From assembly GCA_021650895.1 (NCBI GenBank), contig CP091278.1, positions 2,013,659-2,077,658 on the forward strand: a stretch of DNA of 64,000 nucleotides, given 5' to 3'. Below the pieces are notes generated by a model that was given only the letters and a program-made list of their open reading frames with translations, was not told where the DNA came from and ran no database searches. How positions within the stretch are numbered: the stretch's first letter is position 1; the number at the start of each line of letters is the position of its first letter. A program made the translations under genes and the position numbers. Origin of the DNA: Candidatus Jettenia sp. GTDB lineage: Bacteria > Planctomycetota > Brocadiia > Brocadiales > Brocadiaceae. Shown here one piece after another: positions 15,332-25,307 of the stretch.

Positions 15332-16099
15332 TTATCCTCTATTCCCCGAAACAAAATGATAAGGAGGCCATGGACCGGAATACAAAAACCGGAACTCTTT
15401 CAAGCTCGTCACGAGATCATAGAATCTGATCCTGAATTCAGATAAAAAATCCTTATGTATCAAATAATTGAGGGATATTCCCGGCAAAAAAGAAAGATTC
15501 TTATCCCACTGAGATTTGGTATAGATACCCTCAAATTGCGCATGACAGGTACTCACTATTTCCTGAACAGCAGTCTTGTTCTCATCCAGAACTGTATAAT
15601 AGGCGCGTTGCCGTTCTAAATATGCCGTACCTGAGCTTAAACTATTTTTTCCAAATCTATAGAATTGTGGCATATTTGTTTGATTTCTTTTCGATACATT
15701 CCCATTGATATCAGATTGAACAGACTGCGCATTCCTTACATCACTACCCATAATAATGCGTAGTCCCATTTCAAATGTATTGTGCAATTGCTCCAGGTCT
15801 GCAATAAACATTGCATATCGATTACTCAGAAATTCAAATACTTCTTTCCCACTCTCAAATACAGATGAAAATCGCATAGGAAGAATCGTTTGTTCTTTTT
15901 GCAAGATCTCAATTACCGATGCATGGCGTAATACATTTTCATTCGATATCGGTATCTTGGCCGTCGTAACCTCTGATATGAGAGCCGTTATTTCTCGATA
16001 TGGTAAAGCACAAACACGGATATTTTCAATACCAAGTATATCTTGAACCGGTCTGCGAAACGCCCTTGTGATACCGTATAAATATTGATACATTTGCAA
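15332..16099 (-). CDS. gas vesicle protein GvpF/GvpL (paralogue 2)
   Basis: A 255-residue GvpF/L-family protein: YQYLYGITRAF start, a SVIEILQKEQTILPMRFSSV core block and a C-terminal FLYSGPWPPYHFVSG, which is the family's closing signature. It is well diverged from paralogue 1 (9017) and paralogue 3 (16576). A central serine/glycine-rich stretch (about 130-160) is variable. It probably binds GvpA during shell assembly. Confidence 0.9.
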   Translation of the reverse strand: MQMYQYLYGITRAFRRPVQDILGIENIRVCALPYREITALISEVTTAKIPISNENVLRHASVIEILQKEQTILPMRFSSVFESGKEVFEFLSNRYAMFIADLEQLHNTFEMGLRIIMGSDVRNAQSVQSDINGNVSKRNQTNMPQFYRFGKNSLSSGTAYLERQRAYYTVLDENKTAVQEIVSTCHAQFEGIYTKSQWDKNLSFLPGISLNYLIHKDFLSEFRIRFYDLVTSLKEFRFLYSGPWPPYHFVSGNRG

Positions 16100-16166
16100 G
16101 CTCCATTCTCTTAAAGTTCAGTTTAAAATATAATGATTCTTTCTTTTCTATTTTCTTCTTTTATGT

Positions 16167-16507
16167 TTCCCCCTTTTCTAAACTTATCCTTACCCACATC
16201 TTTAAATACCACAAAGAGCACGAAGTACACGAAGAATAGGAGAGTTCCAAATCTCAATAAATTCTTTTTATGATCGATCCCTTCTTGAGGCGATGTGAGT
16301 GTGAGTGCGAAAACACTGACACTGACACTAAACGAAAAGCAACACACCCCTACCTCAATTGTAAAGGCGCAAAATCTTGCGTCTCTCCATCTTTCTCAAA
16401 ATCTTGCTTCTCTACGTTCTTCTTTCTTCGTGTACTTCGTGGTTTACCTTGCTTCTACCTTCGCTCCCTACCTAACTTGTGGGTAAGGATAAGTTTTCTA
16501 AAGGGGG
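16167..16507. mobile_element. MITE-like repeat, copy 2 (inverted relative to copy 1)
   Basis: A 341-bp element with terminal inverted repeats CCCCCTTTTCTAAACTTATC and its counterpart at the right end. It is the reverse complement of 1434-1732 over nearly its full length. It carries about 45 extra bp near 16301-16345 (GTGAGTGTGAGTGCGAAAAC and ACTGACACTGACAC), themselves an inverted repeat. It fills most of the gap between two gvpF/L genes. Confidence 0.8.
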
Positions 16508-16575
16508 ATTAACAACTCCGGTGTTTCTCTTTGGTAAAGATACAATTCCTTAAATCCCTTTGCTTTTGAAGTTTC

Positions 16576-17538
16576 TCATAATTCCGGACAAAAACTATAG
16601 GGAGGCCATGGGCCGGTAAGCTCAAACATAAGTCCCTCGTTCTTATATTTTTCTCCTTGTATATTCATGCTATCTCTAAATGATACAAGCATCTGTTGTT
16701 TTATGAGGAAGGCTGCATTCATAACCATATCGGATGATCTACCATGGATTTTCTTATCAAAACACCGCAAAAATCGGCAACCGTCAGCATACGGTAATAA
16801 TGTGGAATAAATGTCTTGTAAAATCTGTTGGATGTCTGCTCTTAATGCCTCTTCGCATATCTTGTGCTTTTTCTTTGCTAATAAATAACCCTCCCCGGGT
16901 AATAGTGATGCCTGATCTATTTTTATAGATTGCCCTTTTCTTTGACCATATCTATCTATAAAAACCTTTTTATCACAAAATATCTTCACTGACCATTCAG
17001 CCTTATCAGTAGTATAATTTAGAAAATTGATAATCTTCTCTTTGTGTGGCAGTATCGTTTGAAAGAGGGTCTCTTGATTCTTATAAATTGTACAAAACCG
17101 TAAGGGCACTACGGGAATAGAATAGTGTCCTGTTAAAACTCCTGTGCGTTGAGGATTTTCTCTCTCCTCATCTTCTCTCTTGCGAATTCCCACTGGTTCT
17201 TCTTTATTAAAGGTTGACTGAGAAAAACTATAGAGAGGTCCGCGGCAACCTTCTGAGGTATAAGTCATAACGAACTCGATTACCTCCTCATGTTTCTTTG
17301 CCTTTGATGCAATCCACACCATATCTGTCATTTTTTTATCAAGGGCATCTTCGCTAAATTCCTTTAAAGATAGAGTGCTCACTATTGCAAAAAGGCCATT
17401 TCGTTCAATAGTATACACTTCATGCTCATCGTCAATACCCATAAGAGTATGGGAAAACGATACTGGCGTTTGAGTAAAACAGTAGGCATAAATCCCAAGG
17501 GGGATATCCAGGGTATTCCTATGTATCTGACTCGGCAT
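16576..17538 (-). CDS. gas vesicle protein GvpF/GvpL (paralogue 3, extended)
   Basis: A 320-residue member, 65-70 residues longer than its two paralogues. The IYAYCFTQTPVSFSH opening and the terminal ELTGPWPPYSFCPEL mark the family. Extra sequence lies in the middle (about 115-150, GIRKREDEERENPQRTGVLT), where the two domains of GvpF meet, so it may be a flexible linker. The core VPLRFCTIYKNQETLFQTIL block is conserved. A distinct role from the other two is likely but unknown. Confidence 0.88.
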   Translation of the reverse strand: MPSQIHRNTLDIPLGIYAYCFTQTPVSFSHTLMGIDDEHEVYTIERNGLFAIVSTLSLKEFSEDALDKKMTDMVWIASKAKKHEEVIEFVMTYTSEGCRGPLYSFSQSTFNKEEPVGIRKREDEERENPQRTGVLTGHYSIPVVPLRFCTIYKNQETLFQTILPHKEKIINFLNYTTDKAEWSVKIFCDKKVFIDRYGQRKGQSIKIDQASLLPGEGYLLAKKKHKICEEALRADIQQILQDIYSTLLPYADGCRFLRCFDKKIHGRSSDMVMNAAFLIKQQMLVSFRDSMNIQGEKYKNEGLMFELTGPWPPYSFCPEL

Positions 17539-17572
17539 AATTCTTCCTCATCACTAACTGATTTACAAAAAA

Positions 17573-17624
17573 GTAGGGCAAGGCTTTAGCCTTGCGCTTG
17601 TGCAAGGCTAAAGCCTTGCCCTAC
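17573..17624. repeat. 52-bp perfect palindrome built from the AAGGCTAAAGCC unit
   Basis: Two 23-bp arms, GTAGGGCAAGGCTTTAGCCT TGC and its exact reverse complement, are separated by 6 bp (GCTTGT). Each arm is itself partly palindromic (GCAAGGCT/AGCCTTGC). It lies just upstream of paralogue 3 of gvpF/L. Confidence 0.9.
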
Positions 17625-17650
17625 GTAAGGGCGAACACAAGGTTTTCCCC

Positions 17651-17948
17651 CATACGCATCAAGCTAAGAATAGTGTTCCATGGAAAAGGAGGTATCCCCC
17701 TGGAGAAGGAGCAATGTGTGTCCATGTTTCCCTCTAATCCCCCCTAGCCCCCCTTTAAAAAAGGAGGGAAAGAAGGAAGGATTTTTTCTTGAGAAAAGTT
17801 TGCCTGATCAAACATATCAAACTTTTCCCCCTTTTCTAAAGCTGATCAAAAATATCAAATATTTCCCCTTTTTCTAAAGGGGGACTAAGGGGGATTATGG
17901 GTGATTTGTTATTCTTTACCGTTTCCATATTTTAGCTTGATGCGTATG
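17651..17948. mobile_element. MITE-like element with 17-bp perfect inverted ends
   Basis: CATACGCATCAAGCTAA at 17651-17667 is exactly repeated in reverse at 17932-17948, giving a 298-bp non-coding unit. The inside is rich in CCCCC/GGGGG runs and a duplicated TGATCAAA.ATATCAAA block. The ends match those of the composite region at 1207-1795, and its last 50 bp align with 1303-1340 in reverse, so this is a second repeat family of the window. Confidence 0.65.
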
Positions 17949-17984
17949 AGGTTCTCCCCTACAGATTCAATTCATTTCAAGGGT

Positions 17985-20900
17985 TTATACTTCCAATACC
18001 TCTCGTACTTTCCTTAAAAGCTCGTTTGGTAAAATAGGCTTTGGAATAAAATGTAACCCTTCTTTAAGAATATCTTTTTTATTTATAACTTCCTCACTAT
18101 ATCCGCTGATAAAAAGGGCTTTAATATCTGGCGCTATTTGCCTTATCACATCATAGGCAGCTTTACCATCCTTAATTGGCATTATTACATCTACTATAAG
18201 ACAATGAATCTTATTTTTATTGTCAATAAATTTTCTTATTATATCATCGCCATCTACTGCTTCTATGATTTTATAACCAGCCTTTTGAAGTACTATCTTG
18301 ATAAGGATCCTAACCTCTTTCTCATCCTCTGCTAATAATATCGTCTCCTTACCACCTTTAGTGATAAGCATTTCTGATTCTATCTCATCAACTACCATTT
18401 CAATTACCGGTATGTACATCTTGAATATCGAACCTTTGCCTAGTTCACTATCAACATTTATGTAGCCCTGATGCTGCTTAACGATTCCATACACTATCGA
18501 TAGCCCAAGACCTGTGCCTTTTCCAACCTCTTTCGTTGTAAAGAACGGTTCAAAAATCCTTTTTTTCGTTTCATCATCCATACCTATACCCGTATCTGAG
18601 ACAGAGACAAGAACATACTTCCCAACCATACCGTAACCATGAATCTTTATAAATTCACTATCTAATTCCACAACTTCCGTAATTATTGTTAAAGAGCCTC
18701 CATTTGGCATGGCATCCCTTGCATTGGTTACAAGGTTCATTAAGACTTGTTCTATCTGGTTACTATCGGCCATAACAATACAGTTTTTATCTATAAATAT
18801 AGTCTTGAGCTGAATATCTTCGCCAATGAGTCTTACCAGCAAGCTTTCGACCCTTTTTATAACCTCATTCAAATTTACTGGTTTTGGGTTGTTTTTCTGT
18901 TTTCTGCTAAAGGTAAGAAGGCCTTTCGTTAAATTAGCAGCTCTTTCTGTTGATGCAAGTATCTTTTGAATATAGACCATCAATGAATTATCTTTCTCCA
19001 GCTCATTCTGCAGCAGGTTTCCATATCCCATTATTATTGCAAGGATATTATTAAAATCATGAGCAATGCCTCCTGCAAGGGTACCGATAGACTCTAATTT
19101 CTGAACATGATACAACTGTTCTTTCAGTTTTGATTCTGATTCCTCCGCTCTTTTAATATTGGTAATATCCTCTGCAATCTCAATGAAATGAGTAATGATA
19201 CCCTCTTTATTTTTTACTGGTGAAATATTTGCAATTTCCCAATAAAGATCACCGTTCTTTTTCTTATTCAGAAACTCCCCGCGCCATTTACCTCCGGAAG
19301 AGATGGTACTCCATAATCGTTTATATTCTTCTCTTGATGTTTTGCCAGACTTTAAGATGCATGGATTTTTCCCGATAACTTCTTCTGTGCTATACCCTGT
19401 TAGTTCTGTAAATTTTGGATTAACATATTGAATATTGCCAGTAGTATCAGTAATAATAATCATGTTTGAGCTTTGTTCTATAGCACATGATAATTTTTGA
19501 AGCTGCCCTTCCATATGCTTACGCTCGGTAATATCCTGGATCGTCCCAATCATTCGGGCAGTTTTTCCTGCCTCATCAAACTCAACCTCACCCATTACAT
19601 GAACAAAACGCTCTGCGGCATCATGGGAAATAATACGGAAGCCGAAGTTGCAGGATCCTTTTTTGTTTAATGCCTCATCAATAGACTTCCTGGCAAATTC
19701 TCTATCATCAGGATGAATATAATGTAAGAATTTCTCAAAAGTAATATTACACTCCTGAGGAATTAAACCAAAGATACGATAAGCCTCATCAGACCAGCAT
19801 GCTTCATTCTTCGTAATATCCCATTCCCAATTGCCTAAACGGGCAATCCATTGAGCTTTGGCAAGACTAGATTCACTCTTCGCAAGTGCGCTGGTTCTCA
19901 TCTTAATACTATGGGCCATATTATTAAACGATTCGCACAGCAGTCCGATCTCATCATCCGTTTGAACAGGAATAGCAACATCAGGAGCGCCACAGGCAAT
20001 ATACCTCGCAGCATTGGAGATGATACGAAGAGGCTTCACTACTTTTTTAATGAAACCAATAAACAGACAGATAACCAGAACAATGACAACCACAGCAGTT
20101 ATAAGCACACCGATGAGCATTTTTTTTACGGGAACAAACACCTCATCTTTATTGATCTCAACCAGTAAGATCCATTTCATGGATGGGAAGTATATCGATG
20201 CACCCATAACTTCTCTACCCCGGTAATCCTTATAGACCCCACTTATTTCTTTATTTTCTGTTAAACACATGTTAACTGGCAACGTATCGACCATGCGCTT
20301 CAATATGGTATCTTTCATGAATAAGAATTCGGCAATCACACGCTTATCTCTGTTAACCAGATAAACCTCCATAGTCTTCCAGCTTTTTCTCTTCTGTGTG
20401 GTTGCCTCTGCTTTCGCAACAGATTCTCCAGATAAAATCTTATTAAGCCCTGAAATTTGGATAAAACCAACAATCACTCCTATACATTTGTCTGTATCTT
20501 TATCAAAAATGGGGGAAGAAATTATCAGATCTGGTAACTCATTGTATCCACTTACATGCTCTTCGAGGGAAACGGCGTCTTTCCCTTTTATAAAAAAGGC
20601 TTCACAGGATACATCTCTTCCAATTTCAGAATTGTTTGTTGAAGCTATAACATGCCCATCAGAGGATAAGATATAAATAACTTTTATATCTTTGTAAAGG
20701 GGAAGTTTGTTCTTCACGAGGTGTTTACTAAGGGTATCCACAGAAAGCCTCTTTCCCTGTATCTTCATGAGGAGTTGATTTTTTACAAAACCATCATTGG
20801 CAATATTCTGAATATGGAGTTTGGCCGCTTCCAGAAACTGATACATATGACTTTCGTAAAATTCCGCGAGAATAGTTATGTCATCAAGGATATGTTTTTT

Positions 20901-21014
20901 TAGATGTGCTTTATTTTGTTTATAGATCAAGAAGAATGTAATAAAAATAGGAAGAAGGATAACGGAAATTCCGAACAATACTTTTACTGAAAGCGATCTT
21001 GTACATTTCTTCAT
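17985..21014 (-). CDS. membrane hybrid sensor histidine kinase
   Basis: A 1009-residue protein. Membrane helices lie at about 8-30 and 305-327 and enclose a dCache-like sensing region outside the inner membrane. A HAMP domain (about 328-380), two PAS/PAC domains (about 390-505 and 510-630), HisKA with [10 protein letters not shown] (His about 651), an ATPase domain ending DTGIGMD...[10 protein letters not shown], and a C-terminal receiver (Asp about 942 in [12 protein letters not shown]) follow. Its start codon abuts the stop of the AAA ATPase gene, so they share a transcript. Confidence 0.9.
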   Translation of the reverse strand: MKKCTRSLSVKVLFGISVILLPIFITFFLIYKQNKAHLKKHILDDITILAEFYESHMYQFLEAAKLHIQNIANDGFVKNQLLMKIQGKRLSVDTLSKHLVKNKLPLYKDIKVIYILSSDGHVIASTNNSEIGRDVSCEAFFIKGKDAVSLEEHVSGYNELPDLIISSPIFDKDTDKCIGVIVGFIQISGLNKILSGESVAKAEATTQKRKSWKTMEVYLVNRDKRVIAEFLFMKDTILKRMVDTLPVNMCLTENKEISGVYKDYRGREVMGASIYFPSMKWILLVEINKDEVFVPVKKMLIGVLITAVVVIVLVICLFIGFIKKVVKPLRIISNAARYIACGAPDVAIPVQTDDEIGLLCESFNNMAHSIKMRTSALAKSESSLAKAQWIARLGNWEWDITKNEACWSDEAYRIFGLIPQECNITFEKFLHYIHPDDREFARKSIDEALNKKGSCNFGFRIISHDAAERFVHVMGEVEFDEAGKTARMIGTIQDITERKHMEGQLQKLSCAIEQSSNMIIITDTTGNIQYVNPKFTELTGYSTEEVIGKNPCILKSGKTSREEYKRLWSTISSGGKWRGEFLNKKKNGDLYWEIANISPVKNKEGIITHFIEIAEDITNIKRAEESESKLKEQLYHVQKLESIGTLAGGIAHDFNNILAIIMGYGNLLQNELEKDNSLMVYIQKILASTERAANLTKGLLTFSRKQKNNPKPVNLNEVIKRVESLLVRLIGEDIQLKTIFIDKNCIVMADSNQIEQVLMNLVTNARDAMPNGGSLTIITEVVELDSEFIKIHGYGMVGKYVLVSVSDTGIGMDDETKKRIFEPFFTTKEVGKGTGLGLSIVYGIVKQHQGYINVDSELGKGSIFKMYIPVIEMVVDEIESEMLITKGGKETILLAEDEKEVRILIKIVLQKAGYKIIEAVDGDDIIRKFIDNKNKIHCLIVDVIMPIKDGKAAYDVIRQIAPDIKALFISGYSEEVINKKDILKEGLHFIPKPILPNELLRKVREVLEV

Positions 21015-23135
21015 CTACAGACTCACTCTTTGCTTCACCTCTTTCACCGCATTATCAAAATCACCTGCTGTTATTATAAATCCCTCATTGCTTTCCTTAT
21101 GTTGAGCAATAGCATTCCGAATAGCCATTAATACAGCTCGCTTGCAAATCAATTCTATATCCGCACCTGTCATATCTTCGGTTTCCCATGCATATTTTTT
21201 CAGATCTATCCCTTTTTCTATCGGTTTATCCTGGGTATGCACCTGAAATATTTTTAAACGGGTCTCTGCGTCGGGGATGGGAATTTCAATAAGATAATCG
21301 AATCGTCCTGCACGAAGCAGAGCCGGGTCTATCTGCTCCATACGATTTGTAGCTGCAAGCACCAGAACTCCCTTCAACTCTTCAATACCATCCATTTCTG
21401 TAAGAAATTGACCAATGACACGTTCTGTCACATGCGAATCACCTCCTTCTCCACGTTTCGGAACAATAACATCTAACTCATCGAAGAAGATAATGCACGG
21501 AGCTGCCTGTTTCGCCTTCTTAAATATATCCCTGATACCTCGTTCCGATTCGCCAACGTATTTCGAAATGAGGGCAGGCCCTTTGATCGATATAAAATTA
21601 ACCTTTGTTTCATTGGCTACGGCCTTAGCTATGAGCGTCTTTCCCGTTCCCGGAGGGCCGTAAAGCAATATCCCCTTGGGTGAACTAATCTTTGCATAGG
21701 TAAATAAATCGGTATATTTCAACGGCCATTCTACAGCCTCCCGAATCTGTTGTTTTATTGTCTCAAGTCCTCCGACATCGTCCCATCCTACATCCGGAAT
21801 CTCTACAAACACTTCGCGCAAGGCGGAAGGCTCTACTTCTTTCAGCGCATCGATAAAATGTTCCATACATACTTTCATATTCATCAGGGTCTCATAAGGT
21901 ATATTGGATGCATCAAAATCAATTTCCGGAATAACCTTTCTTAAACAGAGCATTGCAGCTTCCCGACAGAGCGATTGAAGATCTGCCCCTACAAAACCGT
22001 GAGTAATTTCAGCAAGCTTATCGAGACTCACATCTTCAGACAATGGCATGCCCCGGCTGTGTATCTCGAGGATTGAAAATCGTGCTTTCTTATCAGGAAT
22101 AGGAATGGAAATTTCCCGGTCAAAACGTCCTGGCCGTCTCAACGCCGGATCCAAAGCACCTGGAATATTGGTAGCGGCAATGACAATAACGTGACCACGG
22201 CTGTCGAGTCCATCCATAAGGGCCAGGAGTTGAGCTACCACCCTTTTTTCAACATCCCCTACCACATGTTCTCGTTTCGGCGCTATAGCATCAATCTCAT
22301 CGAGAAAAATAATGCTCGGTGCGTGCTTTTTTGCATCCTCGAAGATCTCCCGAAGCCGTGCCTCGCTTTCCCCATAAAATTTATGAATAATTTCAGGGCC
22401 ATTAATGGTAATGAAATATGCTTCAGTCTCATTGGCTACCGCACGGGCAATAAGCGTTTTTCCACATCCTGGAGGACCATAGAGCAATACACCCTTGGGG
22501 GCATCAATCCCTAAACGCTCGAACACCTCGGGATGTTTTAATGGAAGTTCAATCATCTCCCGTATTCGTTGTATTTCATGACTAAGGCCGCCTATATCCT
22601 CATACGAGAATTTGATGCGATCACCCGATCCCGATTTCTTCTCATCGATTTTTAATATTGTCGTGGGATTGATAATTACAATCCCTTTCGGAGTTGTGCT
22701 TTCAACGATAAAATCGGAAAACCGACTGCCAAAGAGTGTGGCACGGATCCGGTCACCCGCAATAACAGGAAGCCCATCGAGTAAACTTCCTATATACTTA
22801 CTATCCCGATCGAGATTCGTTGCATTCACAGGAACGAGAACAACATTGTTTGCAGGATTCCACGATATCTTCCTTACCAGAATCTTCTCATCTAAACTTA
22901 TCTGGGCATTGCCACGGGTTAAACCGTCGATTTGGATCTTACTCATTCCTCTCTCTTCTTTAAAAGCAGGCATTATCTTTGCGACGGTACTTCTCTTACC
23001 TACGATTTCTACAATATCTCCAACCGTAGCATGCAACTTTTCAATATCAGCGGGATCGATTCGCGCTAACCCTCTTCCCACATCTTTTCTTACTGCTTCC
23101 GCAACCTTTAAAGATATTTCACTATTGTCTTTCAT
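21015..23135 (-). CDS. CDC48/p97-type double AAA+ ATPase
   Basis: About 706 residues. The N-terminal substrate-binding region (LKVAEAVRKDVGRGLARIDP) resembles the double-psi barrel of VAT/CDC48. Two AAA modules follow: Walker A GPPGCGKTLIARA (about 223) with IIFLDEIDAIAPKR (about 279), and GPPGTGKTLIAKA (about 498) with IIFFDELDVIVPKR (about 551). Such hexameric unfoldases extract or dismantle proteins. They are universal in archaea but sporadic in bacteria. I prefer the ATG at 23135 (GGGGAG upstream) to the longer frame to 23171. In this locus it may remodel vesicle proteins. Confidence 0.88.
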   Translation of the reverse strand: MKDNSEISLKVAEAVRKDVGRGLARIDPADIEKLHATVGDIVEIVGKRSTVAKIMPAFKEERGMSKIQIDGLTRGNAQISLDEKILVRKISWNPANNVVLVPVNATNLDRDSKYIGSLLDGLPVIAGDRIRATLFGSRFSDFIVESTTPKGIVIINPTTILKIDEKKSGSGDRIKFSYEDIGGLSHEIQRIREMIELPLKHPEVFERLGIDAPKGVLLYGPPGCGKTLIARAVANETEAYFITINGPEIIHKFYGESEARLREIFEDAKKHAPSIIFLDEIDAIAPKREHVVGDVEKRVVAQLLALMDGLDSRGHVIVIAATNIPGALDPALRRPGRFDREISIPIPDKKARFSILEIHSRGMPLSEDVSLDKLAEITHGFVGADLQSLCREAAMLCLRKVIPEIDFDASNIPYETLMNMKVCMEHFIDALKEVEPSALREVFVEIPDVGWDDVGGLETIKQQIREAVEWPLKYTDLFTYAKISSPKGILLYGPPGTGKTLIAKAVANETKVNFISIKGPALISKYVGESERGIRDIFKKAKQAAPCIIFFDELDVIVPKRGEGGDSHVTERVIGQFLTEMDGIEELKGVLVLAATNRMEQIDPALLRAGRFDYLIEIPIPDAETRLKIFQVHTQDKPIEKGIDLKKYAWETEDMTGADIELICKRAVLMAIRNAIAQHKESNEGFIITAGDFDNAVKEVKQRVSL

Positions 23136-23215
23136 CCTAAAAATGCTCCCCGTCTTCCCTATAAAAAACATAAAATTTTAAAAGAAACGCATATTTTTCC
23201 TGTTAGCCTGAATAC

Positions 23216-23737
23216 TTATCTTGCTAGTTTTATTTCCAGTACCCCATTCTTATAGGTATGTATCATGGTATCTTTGGTAAAGCTTTCTTTCAGAAGAATC
23301 TCCTTATAATATTTCTTCTGTTGAGTTTCGGCTGAAATTTCTAATATATCATCTTTTATGCTTACCTGAATATCCTTCTCATCTACTCCGGGCATTTCGG
23401 CGATGATTTGAATATGATGTGCCTCCTCAAAGATATCTACTAAAGGCTCTCGCACCTCATCTACACCAACATCGCCTTTTTTGTCCTTGCGTATATTACC
23501 AAAGGGTTCAACCTTTACCTTATCAGTACCAAAACCACCTACCTTTATAGAAAAGCCATATACACCACTCAAATTTTTGTTCAGACCTTTGATCTCACCC
23601 GTTTTCTGAAATTCCTTCCCTTTTTCCGTAAGATCTGATAGCTTGTCCACAAGATCACCCAAACCCTTAAAGATACCGCCTAATCCTATGTCAAAACTGC
23701 CCTCTGATTCTCTTTTTTCGCCTTTTTTGGATGCCAT
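23216..23737 (-). CDS. Hsp20-like protein of the gas vesicle cluster (GvpH-like)
   Basis: A 173-residue protein. The N-terminal ~95 residues are glycine- and lysine-rich (GLGGIFKGLGDLVDKLSDLT). The C-terminal ~75 form an alpha-crystallin domain (REPLVDIFEEAHHIQIIAEM, PGVDEKDIQVSIKDDILEI, ending YKNGVLEIKLAR). This layout is like GvpH, the small heat-shock-like Gvp of haloarchaea that keeps Gvp proteins soluble. It is clearly different from the two ordinary Hsp20 genes at 46-47 kb. Lies 45 bp from the AAA gene. Confidence 0.82.
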   Translation of the reverse strand: MASKKGEKRESEGSFDIGLGGIFKGLGDLVDKLSDLTEKGKEFQKTGEIKGLNKNLSGVYGFSIKVGGFGTDKVKVEPFGNIRKDKKGDVGVDEVREPLVDIFEEAHHIQIIAEMPGVDEKDIQVSIKDDILEISAETQQKKYYKEILLKESFTKDTMIHTYKNGVLEIKLAR

Positions 23738-23789
23738 AACATTCTTCCTTTCTTAAAAAGATAATAGTTTTTGTAAGGAAAGCTGTACG

Positions 23790-25307
23790 TCAGACTAAAT
23801 TTTGCACATTGCGGTTAATCTCAGGTGTAGTTTGTATTGTAATTCCGTACTTCTTGACTTTATAATGCATGGTTTTGTAATCAACTTTGAGAATCTTGGC
23901 TGCCTGGCTTTTATTTCCTCTGGTTCTTTTTAGCACCTCCTCAATTAACCTTTTTTCTGCGTCTTCAATACATTTAGCTACGGTATCATGAAGGGAAAGT
24001 TCTTTACCATTATTAATATCTAAATTTGAAGAAGTTGTACAATCGGTCGCCTGAATTTGGTGTCTTATACCAGACGCCTGATCTTCCCCATGATACTGTT
24101 GTTGTTTTGTTTCCAGCATATTTACAACAAGATGTTTAGGCTCAATAATTTCTCCTGATAATAATACTGCCCGACGGATAACATTTTTTAATTCTCTTAC
24201 ATTACCCGGCCAATGATATTCGAGTAATATCTCGAGAGCCTCTTTTGTAATTCCCCGAATATTCTTGTTTAATTCCTTATTGGTAATATCCAGAAATCTC
24301 TTACAAAGAAAGACAATATCATCCTTCCGTCTCCTTAACGGCGGTATCTCAATGCAGAATTCGTTCAATCGCTGATACAGGTCCATTCTAAAAGATCCTA
24401 ATTCTACGAGAGATTCCAGCCGCTCATTTCCTGCTGCAACAACACGCACATCAATCTCTACTTCTTTATTGCTCCCCAAACGCCGAATCCTTCGTTCCTG
24501 AAGGACTCGTAATAGCTTACCTTGCATAGATTTCGGTAAATTTCCAATCTCATCAAGAAATAGTGTACCTCCGGATGCTATTTCAAATTGTCCTATTTTC
24601 TTCTGTTCTGCGCCGGTAAAAGCACCTTTCTCAAACCCAAAGAGTTCACTCTCAATCAAAGTTTCCGGAATTGAACCACAATCCACTACGATAAATGCTT
24701 TATCCTTTCTGGAACTTCGGCTGTGAATACTCCGTGCTACTAATTCTTTACCAGAACCAGTTTCCCCATAAATAAGAACTGTAAAATTGGTCGGAGCAAC
24801 ACACCCTAACAGCTCATTTATCTTCATAATCTCGGCACTGGACCCCATTTGTTCGAAGAGCGGCATAGCAAGACCAAATTGCGTTTTCAGTTTATAAATT
24901 TCCTGCCGCATAGATCTTTCTTCGATAGCTCTTTTTACGGTTAGTTCTAACTCTTCATTATCAAAGGGCTTTGTAATATAATCATATGCGCCAATTTTAA
25001 TAGCCTCGACTGCCGATCGTATTTCCCCATAAGCAGTAATTATGATTACAGGAATTTCATTGTTAATACTTCTAATTTGCCGTAATATCTCTATCCCATG
25101 CATGCCTGGCATACGAAGATCGAGAATAACAACGCTGGGAAATTCCTTGTTAAAAATCTCCATCCCTGTATTGCCATCGCTTGCCCTGTAAGTTATATAT
25201 CCTGATTTGCTTAAAATATGTGAGATCATATCACACAAGTCCACTTCATCATCTATAATGAGGACTCTAGCATTGTTGTCTGTTATCATAGGCTCTTTTA
25301 GTATCAA
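23790..25307 (-). CDS. NtrC-family sigma-54-dependent response regulator
   Basis: A 505-residue three-domain activator. The receiver has DDEVDLC and phospho-Asp near residue 59 (VVILDLRMPG). The AAA+ domain has Walker A GETGSGKE (about 173) and the sigma-54 contact loop GAFTGA (about 225). The C-terminal Fis-type helix-turn-helix is KSQAAKILKVDYKTMHYKVK. The GAFTGA motif predicts activation of sigma-54 promoters. The most likely phosphate donor is the hybrid kinase at 17985. Its targets are probably gvp genes, but no clear -24/-12 element was seen in front of gvpA. Confidence 0.92.
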   Translation of the reverse strand: MILKEPMITDNNARVLIIDDEVDLCDMISHILSKSGYITYRASDGNTGMEIFNKEFPSVVILDLRMPGMHGIEILRQIRSINNEIPVIIITAYGEIRSAVEAIKIGAYDYITKPFDNEELELTVKRAIEERSMRQEIYKLKTQFGLAMPLFEQMGSSAEIMKINELLGCVAPTNFTVLIYGETGSGKELVARSIHSRSSRKDKAFIVVDCGSIPETLIESELFGFEKGAFTGAEQKKIGQFEIASGGTLFLDEIGNLPKSMQGKLLRVLQERRIRRLGSNKEVEIDVRVVAAGNERLESLVELGSFRMDLYQRLNEFCIEIPPLRRRKDDIVFLCKRFLDITNKELNKNIRGITKEALEILLEYHWPGNVRELKNVIRRAVLLSGEIIEPKHLVVNMLETKQQQYHGEDQASGIRHQIQATDCTTSSNLDINNGKELSLHDTVAKCIEDAEKRLIEEVLKRTRGNKSQAAKILKVDYKTMHYKVKKYGITIQTTPEINRNVQNLV

